Shown here: piece after piece, positions 24,452 through 35,334 of the stretch
How the letters are laid out: every line of letters starts with the position of its first letter
How positions within the stretch are numbered: the stretch's first letter is position 1
Assembly (NCBI GenBank): GCA_029975055.1
Contig: JARKPU010000005.1
Location: 1 to 64,000 of the forward strand
Source of the DNA: Anaerolinea sp.
GTDB lineage: Bacteria > Chloroflexota > Anaerolineae > Anaerolineales > Anaerolineaceae
Reading direction: 5' to 3'
DNA length: 64,000 bases
Position numbers and translations under genes: made by a program
Notes under the pieces: model-generated
Told to the model about the DNA's origin: nothing
The model's database searches: none
Seen by the model: only the letters and a program-made list of their open reading frames with translations

Positions 24452-25353
24452 GAGAGCACCCTCTCCGAGCGCGTGCGCCCGCGCAGGCTCATCGACGAAG
24501 CCACAATGTTGACCGCCAGCGAAAGCACAAAGAGCACGATCCCGATGAAGAAGAGCACCTGGTAATGCGGGCTGCCGTTGGCCACCTCGCCCATTTCGGA
24601 GGCGATCGTGGCGGTCATCGTCCGCACCGGCTTGAAGAGCGCATCCAGCCCGTGCGGAAGCACCGCCGCGTTGCCCGTCACCATCATCACCGCCATCGTC
24701 TCGCCGATCGAGCGCCCCACGCCCAGCATCACCGCGGTGAGGATGCCCGAGCGCGCCGCCGGAACGGTGACGCCCCAGATCGTCTGCCAGCGCGTGGCCC
24801 CCAATGCCAGGGCCGCCTGCCGGTAGGAAACCGGCACCGTGTTGAGCGCGTCTTCGGTGATCGAGACGATGGTGGGCGTGGCGATGAGCGCCAGCAGCAC
24901 CGCCCCGGTGAAGGCCGAAAGCCCGGTGGGCAGGTCGAGCAGGCGGCGCAAGAAGGGCGCCGCCACCTGGATGCCCAGGAACCCCAGCACAACCGAGGGC
25001 AGCCCGGCGAGAATTTCGATCACCGGCTTGATGATGTTGTTCAGCCACGGCGGGGCGATCTCCGAGATGAACACGCTCGTCCCCACGCCAAAGGGGATGC
25101 CGATGAGCAGCGCGCCCAGCGTGACGATCACCGAGCCGAACAGCAGCGGCCAGATGCCGAAATACCCTTCGATCGGGTACCAGCGCGCGCCGAAAATGCT
25201 GCTCAGCGGAGCGTTCGCCAGCGCGGGCAGGCCTTCGCGCATCAGAAAGAGGAAAATCAGCGTGACGAACAGGATGCTCGAATAACCCGATACCTTGATG
25301 ACCAGGTTAATCACCCACTCCTGCCGAGTCACGCTGTGTTCTTGCCTTTTCAC
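24448..25353 (-). CDS. pstC: Phosphate ABC transporter permease PstC
   Basis: About 301 residues with six membrane helices. The family segment WYPIEGYFGIWPLLFGSVIVT follows the first helix, the EAA loop is ALNTVPVSYRQAALALGATRWQT, and GVGRSIGETMAVMMVTGN is the diagnostic PstC motif. The reading frame could begin at a TTG at 25431 overlapping pstS, but the GTG at 25353 with GGAAGG about ten bases upstream gives a normal-length PstC; the choice is not certain. It follows pstS by about 58 bases in the same operon. Confidence 0.9.
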   Translation of the reverse strand: MKRQEHSVTRQEWVINLVIKVSGYSSILFVTLIFLFLMREGLPALANAPLSSIFGARWYPIEGYFGIWPLLFGSVIVTLGALLIGIPFGVGTSVFISEIAPPWLNNIIKPVIEILAGLPSVVLGFLGIQVAAPFLRRLLDLPTGLSAFTGAVLLALIATPTIVSITEDALNTVPVSYRQAALALGATRWQTIWGVTVPAARSGILTAVMLGVGRSIGETMAVMMVTGNAAVLPHGLDALFKPVRTMTATIASEMGEVANGSPHYQVLFFIGIVLFVLSLAVNIVASSMSLRGRTRSERVLS

Positions 25354-25411
25354 TCCCTGCCCGCCTTCCTGTCCAGCCAGAAGCTTTTGGATTCCTCGAT
25401 TCAGTATACGG

Positions 25412-26302
25412 TCACGGGTTGACCGGCACAAACCCCAGGTCGGTCACAATGGCCTGCGCTTCGGGGCCAAGAATCCAATCCATATAGTCGCGAATTGCCT
25501 GGCTCGCATCGGCATGAGTGTACATATACAGGTCGCGCGAGATGGCATATTTCCCGTCGTTGACCGTCTCCGCCGAGGGCAGCACGTAGGCTTCACCGGC
25601 GCGGCTGGCCACTGCCACCACCTTCACTTCAGAGGTGACGTAGCCCAGCCCATCGTAACCGATCGCATTCGGGTTGTCGCGCACCTCCGAGATGATGCCC
25701 TCAGAAGAGGGCAGCAGCAGCGTCTCGGGTGCGAAGATCGTTTTATCGCTCTTGTTGCCCAGGCGCACCACCGACTCCAGGAAGTACACATGCGTCCCAG
25801 AGTTCGTCTCGCGCGAGAGCAGCACAATCGGCCGGTCATCGCCGCCCACTTCCATCCAGTTGGTGATCACCCCGCGGTAGATTAACGAAATCTGTTCGAG
25901 CGTGAGCCGGTTCACCGGGTTTTCGGGGTTGACGATCACCGCGATGGCGTCTCGCGCGATGACATATTCTTTGGGTTCGATTCCATTGGCCTTCGCCGCG
26001 TCGATCTCCTCGGCCTTCATCGCGCGCGAGGCGTTGGCAATGTCCACCGTCCCGTCGATCAACCCGGTGATGCCCGTGCCGCTCCCGCCGCCCGTCACCG
26101 AAATGCGCGTCTCCGGGTGCAGCGCCTGGTAACGCTCTGCCCAGGCCAGCGCCAGGTTGACAATGGTATCGGACCCCTTATTTTGGATGCTGACCGTGGC
26201 CTCTGAGGAAGCCCCCTCCGCGGCTCCCTGAGCGCTGGAAACTGTACAGCCCGCCAGGAGCAGGAGGAGGAGCAGGTAGGTGACGAAGAGGTGGCGCTTC
26301 AT
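25412..26302 (-). CDS. pstS: Phosphate-binding lipoprotein PstS
   Basis: A 296-residue substrate-binding protein. The signal peptide ends in the lipobox LLAGC (Cys19), so it is lipid-anchored on the outer face of the membrane. NKGSDTIVNLALAW and GGGSGTGITGLIDGTVDIANASR carry the phosphate-coordinating backbone and side chains, and RETNSGTHVYFLE is the second binding segment. It is first in pstSCAB. A TATAAT at 26317-26312 lies only nine bases before the ATG with no Shine-Dalgarno, so the transcript may be leaderless, and a direct-repeat Pho box lies just upstream. Confidence 0.92.
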   Translation of the reverse strand: MKRHLFVTYLLLLLLLAGCTVSSAQGAAEGASSEATVSIQNKGSDTIVNLALAWAERYQALHPETRISVTGGGSGTGITGLIDGTVDIANASRAMKAEEIDAAKANGIEPKEYVIARDAIAVIVNPENPVNRLTLEQISLIYRGVITNWMEVGGDDRPIVLLSRETNSGTHVYFLESVVRLGNKSDKTIFAPETLLLPSSEGIISEVRDNPNAIGYDGLGYVTSEVKVVAVASRAGEAYVLPSAETVNDGKYAISRDLYMYTHADASQAIRDYMDWILGPEAQAIVTDLGFVPVNP

Positions 26303-26311
26303 GCCGTGTGA

Positions 26312-26369
26312 ATTATAGCGGATTAACCATCGCTTAATCTCGGGGGTTTCATCCTTAACAACCCGTTAA
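26312..26369 (-). promoter_or_regulatory. Pho box (direct repeats) and -10 of the pst operon
   Basis: On the minus strand the sequence contains TTAACG-5-TTAAGG, then TTAAGC-5-TTAATC, hexamers with 11-base periodicity within each pair and about 21 between pairs, ending three bases before TATAAT (26317-26312). Tandem TTAACA-like hexamers every 11 bases are the binding pattern of PhoP/PhoB regulators. The distal hexamer overlaps the stop codon of the upstream phosphatase-like gene. No phoR/phoB pair is in the window. Confidence 0.7.
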
Positions 26370-27967
26370 CGAATCAATCTCGCGCCCCACCCCAGCAGCA
26401 GCCCCGCCGCCGAGATGAACATGATCTGCACCGCTGAGATCAGCGCCACGAAAGCGCTGGTCGGCTCAGGCAGAGTCCAGGCGGCCCGCCAGCCGTTGAG
26501 CGCGTAACCGGCCAGCACCGGCAGGAGCAGCACATAGGCCAGGCTGAGCGACAGGCGCATCAGCGCAGCGGTTCGTTCAGCGCGCGCCAGCCTGAAGAGG
26601 CCCCCTCGCCATGCGAAGACGCCCGCCGCCGCCGCGAAGGCCCCCAGCGCCCAGCCCCCGCCCGCCGTCAAAACATCCACCGGCCCGCCCACCGAGCTGA
26701 GCGAGTACGTCCGCGCCGAGACGAGCAGGTACCCCAGGTTGAACACCGCCAGGAAGGCCCCCGCCGCCAGCAGCCGCGCCGTTCGCTCTTCCTTCACCCC
26801 CCACACCAGCCGCCCAAGCGCCAGGGCCAGCAGCAGCGCTACCAGCGCCCTGGGCGCGCGCTCGCGCACCAGCCGCGCCGCCCGCGCCCGCTCGATGCCC
26901 TCTGCCCCGGCGGTTTCATCCGCCCAGGCCGGCGGCGTCATGCCGATCGCCTTGCGGTACGCCCCGGCCAGGGCTGCCTGCTGGCTTTCCCACGCCGCCT
27001 TAAGCGAAGCTTCATCGCCTGCGCCCAGCGAAAGCATTTCCACCAGCGGGCGGCCTTCGGCGGAAGCCGGCAGCCCCACCCCGAGCAGCGCCGCCAGCGT
27101 GGGAGCCAGGTCCACCATCTGCACATCGCCATACACGCCGGGCTTCACCCCTGCCCCGGCCAGCACCAGCGGTTCCACCAGCGTCACCGGTTCGTTACCG
27201 CCGTGCCCGCCCCGGTCAATCTGCCCGTGGTCCGAAAACACCGCCAGCGTATCCTTCGAAAGGTCCAGCCCGGCCAGCACCTGCGCCAGCAGACCGTCTG
27301 CCCGCGCCGCGGCTTCCTTCCAGCGCGGATCCTGCGGGCCGCCTTCGTGGTGGCCGGCGTAATCCACCTGGTCCAGGTGAATCAGCACCAGCTGCTCGCC
27401 GCCTGAGCGCAGCCAGGGCAGCGCGGCAGCCAGCACGGCCTCATCGGCGGCAGCATCCTCGCCGGGCGTGTAAAAGAAGGCGTCAACCGCTGCCTGCGGG
27501 ACGAGCTTCTCGAACCAGTAGTAGCCGGAAATGCCCGTCTTGAGCCCCGCGCGGTGAGCCGATGAAAACAGGTCGTCCTGCGTGAAGGCGTGGATCTGCT
27601 CATAGGCCAGGTTGATCGGCGGGCCGTCGTTGATATCCGGCCAGGCGCCCGTCAACAGGGTGGTATAGCCCGGCTCGGAGTAAGAGGGCGGGCGGCTGTG
27701 CATCGTCGCCGAGGCGCCCACGGCGCGCAGCCTGGCCAGCGTGGGCATCACTGCCGCATCTTGCGAGGTATCCAACCGCAGCGCATCGATCAACACCAGC
27801 ACGGCCCGGCCCGTCAGAGGGCGGTTCGCGCTCGCCACGGGCGCCGGGGGGTCCTCTTTGAGCGGTGAGCGGTAGGCAAACTGCGCCTGCATCATGCCGG
27901 AGGCCCAGTAGTAACCGGCCACCACAAGCGCAACCGAGGCCACCAGCCCGCCGTACACCCAAACCAT
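26366..27967 (-). CDS. Alkaline-phosphatase-superfamily membrane protein
   Basis: About 533 residues. An N-terminal membrane anchor is followed by an extracytoplasmic phosphodiesterase/sulfatase-like domain: VLVLIDALRLDTS holds the first metal Asp, the SYSEPGYTTLLTG segment holds the nucleophile Thr, IHLDQVDYAGHHEGG and FSDHGQIDRGGHGG supply further metal ligands. From about residue 370 there are five or six more membrane helices, the layout of GPI-ethanolamine-phosphate-transferase-like enzymes. It may transfer or remove a phospho-head-group on lipids or glycans; the substrate is unknown. A TTG at 27994 overlapping the upstream gene is an alternative start. It lies directly upstream of pstS, on the same strand. 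Confidence 0.75.
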   Translation of the reverse strand: MVWVYGGLVASVALVVAGYYWASGMMQAQFAYRSPLKEDPPAPVASANRPLTGRAVLVLIDALRLDTSQDAAVMPTLARLRAVGASATMHSRPPSYSEPGYTTLLTGAWPDINDGPPINLAYEQIHAFTQDDLFSSAHRAGLKTGISGYYWFEKLVPQAAVDAFFYTPGEDAAADEAVLAAALPWLRSGGEQLVLIHLDQVDYAGHHEGGPQDPRWKEAAARADGLLAQVLAGLDLSKDTLAVFSDHGQIDRGGHGGNEPVTLVEPLVLAGAGVKPGVYGDVQMVDLAPTLAALLGVGLPASAEGRPLVEMLSLGAGDEASLKAAWESQQAALAGAYRKAIGMTPPAWADETAGAEGIERARAARLVRERAPRALVALLLALALGRLVWGVKEERTARLLAAGAFLAVFNLGYLLVSARTYSLSSVGGPVDVLTAGGGWALGAFAAAAGVFAWRGGLFRLARAERTAALMRLSLSLAYVLLLPVLAGYALNGWRAAWTLPEPTSAFVALISAVQIMFISAAGLLLGWGARLIR

Positions 27968-27983
27968 CGTCGAAATGCGCGTA

Positions 27984-29486
27984 TCAGGCTTCAATTTCGG
28001 CCTTGAACTCCTTCCCGTCGCGATTGCAGATCATCTGCAGCAGCGTGCGCGCCGAAAAGGCCGCGCTGGGCACTCCGCCGATGATCTCTACCCACTGCCC
28101 CGCCAGGTAGAAGCGCTCCAGCCCGGGCAGGGTCTTCTTGCTGAACCAGGCAGTGCCGTTGGATGCCTGCGGGGTGGGCACCCACCCCTGGCTGGAACCC
28201 TGCCAGTTGCCGGTATAACGCTCGAAGGTGACGGGGGTGGCCACATCCACCATTTCTACCTGGGCAGCCAGGCCGGGGTAGCGCGCGTCCAGCGCGGTGA
28301 TCACTTCGCCCGCCACGCGCCGCTTCTCAGCCTCGTAAAGCTCGGGCATCTCGCGCAGCTTCTTCCAGAAGGTATAGTCGCCGTAGAGGTTGGTGCGGAT
28401 CACCGTCTTGCCCTCCGGCGCCGCCGTGGGGTCATAATTGAACACCTGGATATTGATCATCTCCTGCGGGCGTCCGTAGAGCACCACCGGCGTCCTCGGC
28501 CTGAAGGACACGCCGGAGACGGTGGAAGGCGATTCTTCCACCCGCATCTTCACCCCCAGCGTCACCTGCAGCGGAGAGCCAATGACCGGCACGTTCTCGA
28601 ACCAGGCGCGCGACTCATCGGTCAGGTACCTGCCTTCCAGCATATCGTACATGGTCGCGTGCAGGTCGGCCGTGGAGATCACCGTCACATCTTCGCCGCG
28701 CACCTCGCGCCCGTCATCCAGCAGCAGCCCCACAGCCCGGCCTTCCTCCACCAGGATGCGCTTCACCCTGGCATTGTATTCGATCTCCCCGCCCAGCCCC
28801 AAGAAGCGCCGTTCGATCGAGCGCGCGAATTCCAGCGAGCCGCCGATCGGGTAGCCGGAAGATTTCTGGCTGGCATAGGCCAGCGGGAGCAAGAAGAAGA
28901 AGACCGGCATCCACGCCCCCGTCAGGGCGCTGAAGGCGCGCCGCAGCTTGGGGCTGCGCAGCCGGTCCATAAAGTAAGCCATGGTGGTGGTGTTCCACTT
29001 CTGCATGAAGCCGCCGAATTCCTCCCAGCGGGCCGGTTCGGCGCCCTTGGGAGGCAGCCAGGCGGCCTGCATGAGCGCCTCGTGGCGCACGAAATCGCGC
29101 ACGGCTTCGATCAGCTCTTGGATCACCTCTTCGTCTTCAGGCCCCAATTCGACCAGGTATTCTTCCAGCTGGTCGAGGTCGGTGTAGAGCGTGAAGGTCA
29201 TTTCGGGCAGTTCGATGCGGCTGAGCGCGGTGTGATCCACATAGCGAATATCTTTCGCCGGGCCGAGTTCCTGCCAAAGGCGGTGGATCGTCATCCGCGG
29301 CCCCGACCCGCACAGCCAGTGAATGCAGCCATCCACCAGGTAGCCCTTGCGCTGCCATGCCGTGCACAAACCGCCGGGCTGTGAATGCATCTCAAAGATG
29401 CGCGCCTTGTAACCGTTCATGCGCCCGTACACGCCCGCCGAAAGGCCGGCGATACCCCCGCCGATGATGAGCAAAGTTCCAGTCAT
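27984..29486 (-). CDS. CrtI-like FAD-dependent oxidoreductase (phytoene desaturase family)
   Basis: A 500-residue flavoprotein of the phytoene-desaturase/carotenoid-isomerase type. The dinucleotide motif is LLIIGGGIAGLSAGVYGRMNG with a distal acid in FEMHSQPGG, and the family signature GGLCTAWQRKGYLVDGCIHWL follows. A second FAD contact is FYLAGQWVEIIGGVPSAAFSAR near the C-terminus. Substrates of this broad group are carotenoids, retinoids or other isoprenoids. There are no other carotenoid genes nearby, so a specific reaction cannot be named. GAGGAGAG precedes the start. It appears co-transcribed with the phosphatase-superfamily gene that follows. Confidence 0.8.
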   Translation of the reverse strand: MTGTLLIIGGGIAGLSAGVYGRMNGYKARIFEMHSQPGGLCTAWQRKGYLVDGCIHWLCGSGPRMTIHRLWQELGPAKDIRYVDHTALSRIELPEMTFTLYTDLDQLEEYLVELGPEDEEVIQELIEAVRDFVRHEALMQAAWLPPKGAEPARWEEFGGFMQKWNTTTMAYFMDRLRSPKLRRAFSALTGAWMPVFFFLLPLAYASQKSSGYPIGGSLEFARSIERRFLGLGGEIEYNARVKRILVEEGRAVGLLLDDGREVRGEDVTVISTADLHATMYDMLEGRYLTDESRAWFENVPVIGSPLQVTLGVKMRVEESPSTVSGVSFRPRTPVVLYGRPQEMINIQVFNYDPTAAPEGKTVIRTNLYGDYTFWKKLREMPELYEAEKRRVAGEVITALDARYPGLAAQVEMVDVATPVTFERYTGNWQGSSQGWVPTPQASNGTAWFSKKTLPGLERFYLAGQWVEIIGGVPSAAFSARTLLQMICNRDGKEFKAEIEA

Positions 29487-29630
29487 GGTCTCTCCTCGAG
29501 CCGACGACCTGCATCAAGACTTGCTGCAAGTATAGCCCGGTTTCCCAAATCGCCACTGTGAAGAGCCGGCGCGGATGTATTCTCCCTTCCGCCCGGGGCA
29601 CTTTCGCCTCCGATTCCAGCGCCGGTTTGG

Positions 29631-29636
29631 TATAAT
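29631..29636 (+). promoter_or_regulatory. Extended -10 of gyrA
   Basis: TTTGGTATAATAGAC contains a perfect TATAAT preceded by TGG, 32 bases before the gyrA start. No good -35 is seen, which is acceptable for an extended -10 promoter. Confidence 0.5.
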
Positions 29637-29668
29637 AGACAGGTTACGCACAAGGCGAGGAAAATCTT

Positions 29669-32110
<2,442 letters not shown>

Positions 32111-32244
32111 TCCCGGCCCTCTACCCGTAGGCGCGGGGCCTGTCACCTCGTTTGCACTCCCCCACCCAACCCTCCCCCGAAATCGCAGCGATTTCGGGGG
32201 AGGGCCAGGGAGGGCGTGAAGGGCTACAGGGTGAGGGTAAACCT
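32111..32244. terminator. Perfect 16-base palindrome and REP-like repeat between convergent genes
   Basis: CCCTCCCCCGAAATCG (32170-32185) and CGATTTCGGGGGAGGG (32189-32204) form a perfect stem with a CAG loop. They are embedded in CACCCAACCCTCC...GGGAGGGCGTGAAGGG, the same half-palindromic context seen at 3262, 5041 and 59601. It separates gyrA from a convergent gene and probably acts as a barrier in both directions. Confidence 0.65.
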
Positions 32245-33702
32245 CTACACCCCCATCCACTTCGCAAGCACCGGCATCAGGTCGGCGACCGAGGCGCGGC
32301 GGCCCTCGATGAGCGCGCCCGTCTCTTCGCGCAGGCGCCCGGCCTGCCCGCCCGAAGCCCCCACCCACCCCAAAGAAGCCACGCACAGGGACTCGCCCGG
32401 GTGCAGCCCGCCGTGCATGCCCGGCATCGGGTTGGCAAAGTAAAATCCCTCGCCGGAATTGGCCACCAGCAGCAGATCGCCCGCGTGCGGACCGGCCAGG
32501 CGCTCCAGGCGGGATTCGGCCTCCACCGTTTCGATCTCCGGGTGACCGGCCAGGAACTCGCCCACCCCCAGCATGCGCCCCTCGGGGGTGAGCGCCCGGT
32601 AGCCGGCCTGCCAACCCTCCGCTTCCACATTCCGCGCCAGGATCATCGCCAACGCCCCCTGCAGGTCGGGCGCGTGCCTGCCCGTCAGGTTGGCGTCCCA
32701 AAAAGCCATGCCCGCCCGCAGCACATCGGCCTGGAAGCGCGGCGCATCCGCCCAGCCGCCCTCGCGGTGACGCAGGTAAACGTGCGCCAGCCCGCCATTG
32801 CTCGCCGCCACCGCGTCGCAATCGGGGTCTTCGCCGGGCTTGTCGTGCACATCCAGCCCGAGCGCGTCGAAGAGATAGCCCATCTCCCGGTCGAACGGGA
32901 AGCTCATGCGCAGCGAATGGCGGTCATCGGGCGTCACACCCACCTGGCCGTGATCCGAAACCACCGCCGCCAGCGCGCCATCCAACAGTCCGGCCCGGTC
33001 ATACTCGGCGAGGAATTCGCCCAGCAGCCCGTCCACATCGGCCAGGGCGGCAGGCTGGTCCTGCGGGCCGTGCTGGTGTGAACGGTGATCCACCCCCATG
33101 AAGTAGAGCGTGAGCACATCGGGCCGCGCGCCCCCGCGCAGGTGCCGGGCGGCCTTTTCGACCATCTGCCGGTCGAACTCCAGCGCGCTCAGGCCCAGCA
33201 AGCCGCCGCCCTTGGTGAAGCGCGCGATATCGGCCAGGTTGGGGCGCAGCCAGGCATCGGCCCCGCGCCCGAGCATGTGATGCGCCACCGCCGAGCTCAG
33301 ACCGCGCCGCGCGGCCCGCTCATAGAGCGTGAGGATGCCCGGGTTGGCCGCCTTCCCCAACAGGCCCTCGGCCCCGCTGAACACCAGCACGGCGTCATCC
33401 ACCGCCAGCGTATCGCCGATGTCGAAGGCATAAAAGCGCGCCCGGCCGCGCGTCTGCGCACCGAAACGGTCGAAGAACTGGTTGCCCGCAATGCCGTGTT
33501 CATCGGACTGCGCGCCGGTGAACAGGCTGGTCTGCGCGCAAAAGGTGATGCTCGGGGCGGTGGAGACGGGGTCGAGGTGCACGCCGCCCGAAAGCAGCCC
33601 TGCCAGGTGCGGAGCGCTCCCATCTACCATCGCGGCGTGGAAGACATCCTGGCGCAATCCGTCAATATCGATCACCAGCAAGCGGTCGGGGAATTCATTC
33701 AT
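32245..33702 (-). CDS. Alkaline-phosphatase-superfamily (type I phosphodiesterase/pyrophosphatase-like) protein
   Basis: A 485-residue soluble protein of the nucleotide pyrophosphatase/phosphodiesterase group. LLVIDIDGLRQDVF holds the first metal Asp; the nucleophile position is in VSTAPSITFCAQTSLFTG; YFMGVDHRSHQHGPQD and AAVVSDHGQVGVTPDD supply Asp/His metal ligands; and the last His is in MPGMHGGLHPGE. There is no signal peptide or membrane helix. The substrate (nucleotide, phosphonate or phospholipid head group) is not deducible. Next to its start, 33703-33830 is non-coding before the rho promoter. It is a second, different member of this superfamily in the window (see 26366-27967). Confidence 0.78.
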   Translation of the reverse strand: MNEFPDRLLVIDIDGLRQDVFHAAMVDGSAPHLAGLLSGGVHLDPVSTAPSITFCAQTSLFTGAQSDEHGIAGNQFFDRFGAQTRGRARFYAFDIGDTLAVDDAVLVFSGAEGLLGKAANPGILTLYERAARRGLSSAVAHHMLGRGADAWLRPNLADIARFTKGGGLLGLSALEFDRQMVEKAARHLRGGARPDVLTLYFMGVDHRSHQHGPQDQPAALADVDGLLGEFLAEYDRAGLLDGALAAVVSDHGQVGVTPDDRHSLRMSFPFDREMGYLFDALGLDVHDKPGEDPDCDAVAASNGGLAHVYLRHREGGWADAPRFQADVLRAGMAFWDANLTGRHAPDLQGALAMILARNVEAEGWQAGYRALTPEGRMLGVGEFLAGHPEIETVEAESRLERLAGPHAGDLLLVANSGEGFYFANPMPGMHGGLHPGESLCVASLGWVGASGGQAGRLREETGALIEGRRASVADLMPVLAKWMGV

Positions 33703-33833
33703 CGCGGGAGGGCCTCCTGTTCTGTCCCTCTGCGGGGGCGCACCGGCCCGCCGCGCTGATTCATTTTACCCATTCTCAGGCAGGATTTTGCACAAAACAG
33801 GTGATTCTTGCCTGAATCTCACCTCCCCTTGAC

Positions 33834-33862
33834 TTGCGCGAAAAACCAATTATTGCTATAAT
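33834..33862 (+). promoter_or_regulatory. Promoter of the rho transcript
   Basis: TTGCGC (33834-33839), a 17-base spacer and TATAAT (33857-33862). Transcription from here gives a leader of about 190 bases before the rho start. Confidence 0.55.
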
Positions 33863-33920
33863 CCACGTAACAACCTTGACAGATGATGTTTGATGCTTGA
33901 AAGAGAGGGTTGCTCTGGCC

Positions 33921-34000
33921 GCAGGATGGGGTAAGCCAGGCAGCCTGAACTCGCTCCCAACTATGCATTGATCAATCTACGCCGATCCACCATCCTGCGC
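33921..34000 (+). promoter_or_regulatory. Structured 5' leader of rho
   Basis: CGCAGGATGG at 33921-33930 and CCATCCTGCG at 33991-34000 are a perfect 10-base inverted repeat enclosing 60 bases. The leader has only minimal ORFs (for example ATG GGG TAA inside the left arm). In other bacteria rho controls its own transcription in the leader, so a structural role is plausible. Confidence 0.4.
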
Positions 34001-34056
34001 CCGCAGGAGAACGTTGGACTATTCCCAATTCTGCCGGAGATCATTGTACCCTGCAT

Positions 34057-35334
34057 ATGATGAACATACTCGAGCTCGAAAATGAACCCCTGGCCAAACT
34101 GCGCCAGATCGGGCAGTCGTTTAACATCCCCAATGCACAACGACTGAAAAAAGAACTGCTGATCCTCAAGATCCGGCAGGTGGAAGCCGAACGCGAAGGC
34201 CTCGAAGTGCGCGGCGGCATCCTTGAAATCATGAACGAAGGCGTCGGCTTCCTGCGCACCGATTACCGCATCGGCCCGGATGACGTGTACGTCTCTCAGG
34301 CCCAGCTGCGCCGCTACGAGCTGCGCAACGGCGACCTGGTGATCGGCCACGTGCGCCCGCCGCGCGAATCGGAGCGCCATTATGGGCTGATCAAAGTCGA
34401 ATCGATCAACGGTCTCTCGCCCGAAGATGCCCGCCGCCGTCCAAGCTTCGAGGACCAGACGCCGATCTTCCCAGACAAGCGCTACGACCTCGAAACCGAC
34501 CGCACGATCCTCTCCACGCGCATCATCAACCTCATCGCCCCCATCGGGCGCGGCCAGCGCGGCATGATCGTCTCGCCGCCCAAAGCCGGCAAGACCACCA
34601 TCCTCAAACACCTGGCCAACGCCATCTCGCAAAATTACCCCGAAGTCCACCTCATCGTCGCGCTCATCGGCGAGCGCCCTGAAGAAGTGACCGATATGGA
34701 CCGCTCGGTGGACGGCGAGGTGGTGGCTTCCACCTTCGATGAACCCGTCACCAGCCACGTGCGCACCGCCGAGATCACCCTCGAGCGCGCCAAGCGCCTC
34801 ACCGAGATCGGCCGCGACGTGGTCATCCTGATGGATTCGCTCACCCGCCTGGCGCGCGCCTACAACCTGGTGGTCAACCCTTCCGGGCGCACCCTCTCCG
34901 GCGGCATGGACCCCTCGGCCCTCTACCCGCCCAAGCGCTTCTTCGGCGCCGCGCGCAACCTCGAGGAAGGCGGTTCGCTGACCATCATCGCCACCGCCCT
35001 GGTGGATACCGGCTCGCGCCTGGACGACGTGGTCTATGAAGAGTTCAAAGGCACCGGCAACATGGAGCTGCACCTCTCGCGCCGCCTGCAGGAACGCCGC
35101 ATCTTCCCCGCCATCGACATCGAGCGTTCCTCCACCCGCCGCGAAGACCTGCTCCTCGGCCCCGATATCCTCCAGCGCTCCTGGCTGATGCGCCGCATGT
35201 ACCTGCAGATGACCGGCACCCCGCCCCAGGGCGCGGGCATGGATCCCGCCGTGGCGACCGAGGCCATCTTGCAGCGCATGTCGCGCACGCGCAACAACCA
35301 GGAATTCCTGGAAAATCTCACGGAGGATGCGTGA
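34057..35334 (+). CDS. rho: Transcription termination factor Rho
   Basis: A 425-residue hexameric RNA helicase. The N-terminal helical domain and the RNA-binding cold-shock-like fold (GILEIMNEGVGFLRTDY, then VYVSQAQLRRYELRNGD) lead into the RecA domain: P-loop SPPKAGKTTILKHLA (about 174), IGERPEEVTDM with the conserved Arg/Glu, Walker B DVVILMDSLTRLARAYN, the Q-loop and R-loop regions GRTLSGGMDPSALYPPKRFFGAARN in pieces, and the C-terminal ELHLSRRLQERRIFPAIDI. Length equals E. coli Rho, without the insertions seen in actinobacteria. The M23 peptidase gene starts inside its stop codon (GTGA), so both are co-translated. Confidence 0.95.
   Translation: MMNILELENEPLAKLRQIGQSFNIPNAQRLKKELLILKIRQVEAEREGLEVRGGILEIMNEGVGFLRTDYRIGPDDVYVSQAQLRRYELRNGDLVIGHVRPPRESERHYGLIKVESINGLSPEDARRRPSFEDQTPIFPDKRYDLETDRTILSTRIINLIAPIGRGQRGMIVSPPKAGKTTILKHLANAISQNYPEVHLIVALIGERPEEVTDMDRSVDGEVVASTFDEPVTSHVRTAEITLERAKRLTEIGRDVVILMDSLTRLARAYNLVVNPSGRTLSGGMDPSALYPPKRFFGAARNLEEGGSLTIIATALVDTGSRLDDVVYEEFKGTGNMELHLSRRLQERRIFPAIDIERSSTRREDLLLGPDILQRSWLMRRMYLQMTGTPPQGAGMDPAVATEAILQRMSRTRNNQEFLENLTEDA

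Noticed and set aside
25354-25431. Longer PstC starting at TTG 25431
   Set aside because: It would overlap pstS and add an unconserved polar N-terminus; GTG at 25353 gives a normal length.
33870-34056. Leader peptide upstream of rho
   Set aside because: Only two- to five-codon ATG frames without ribosome sites are present; none resembles a control peptide.
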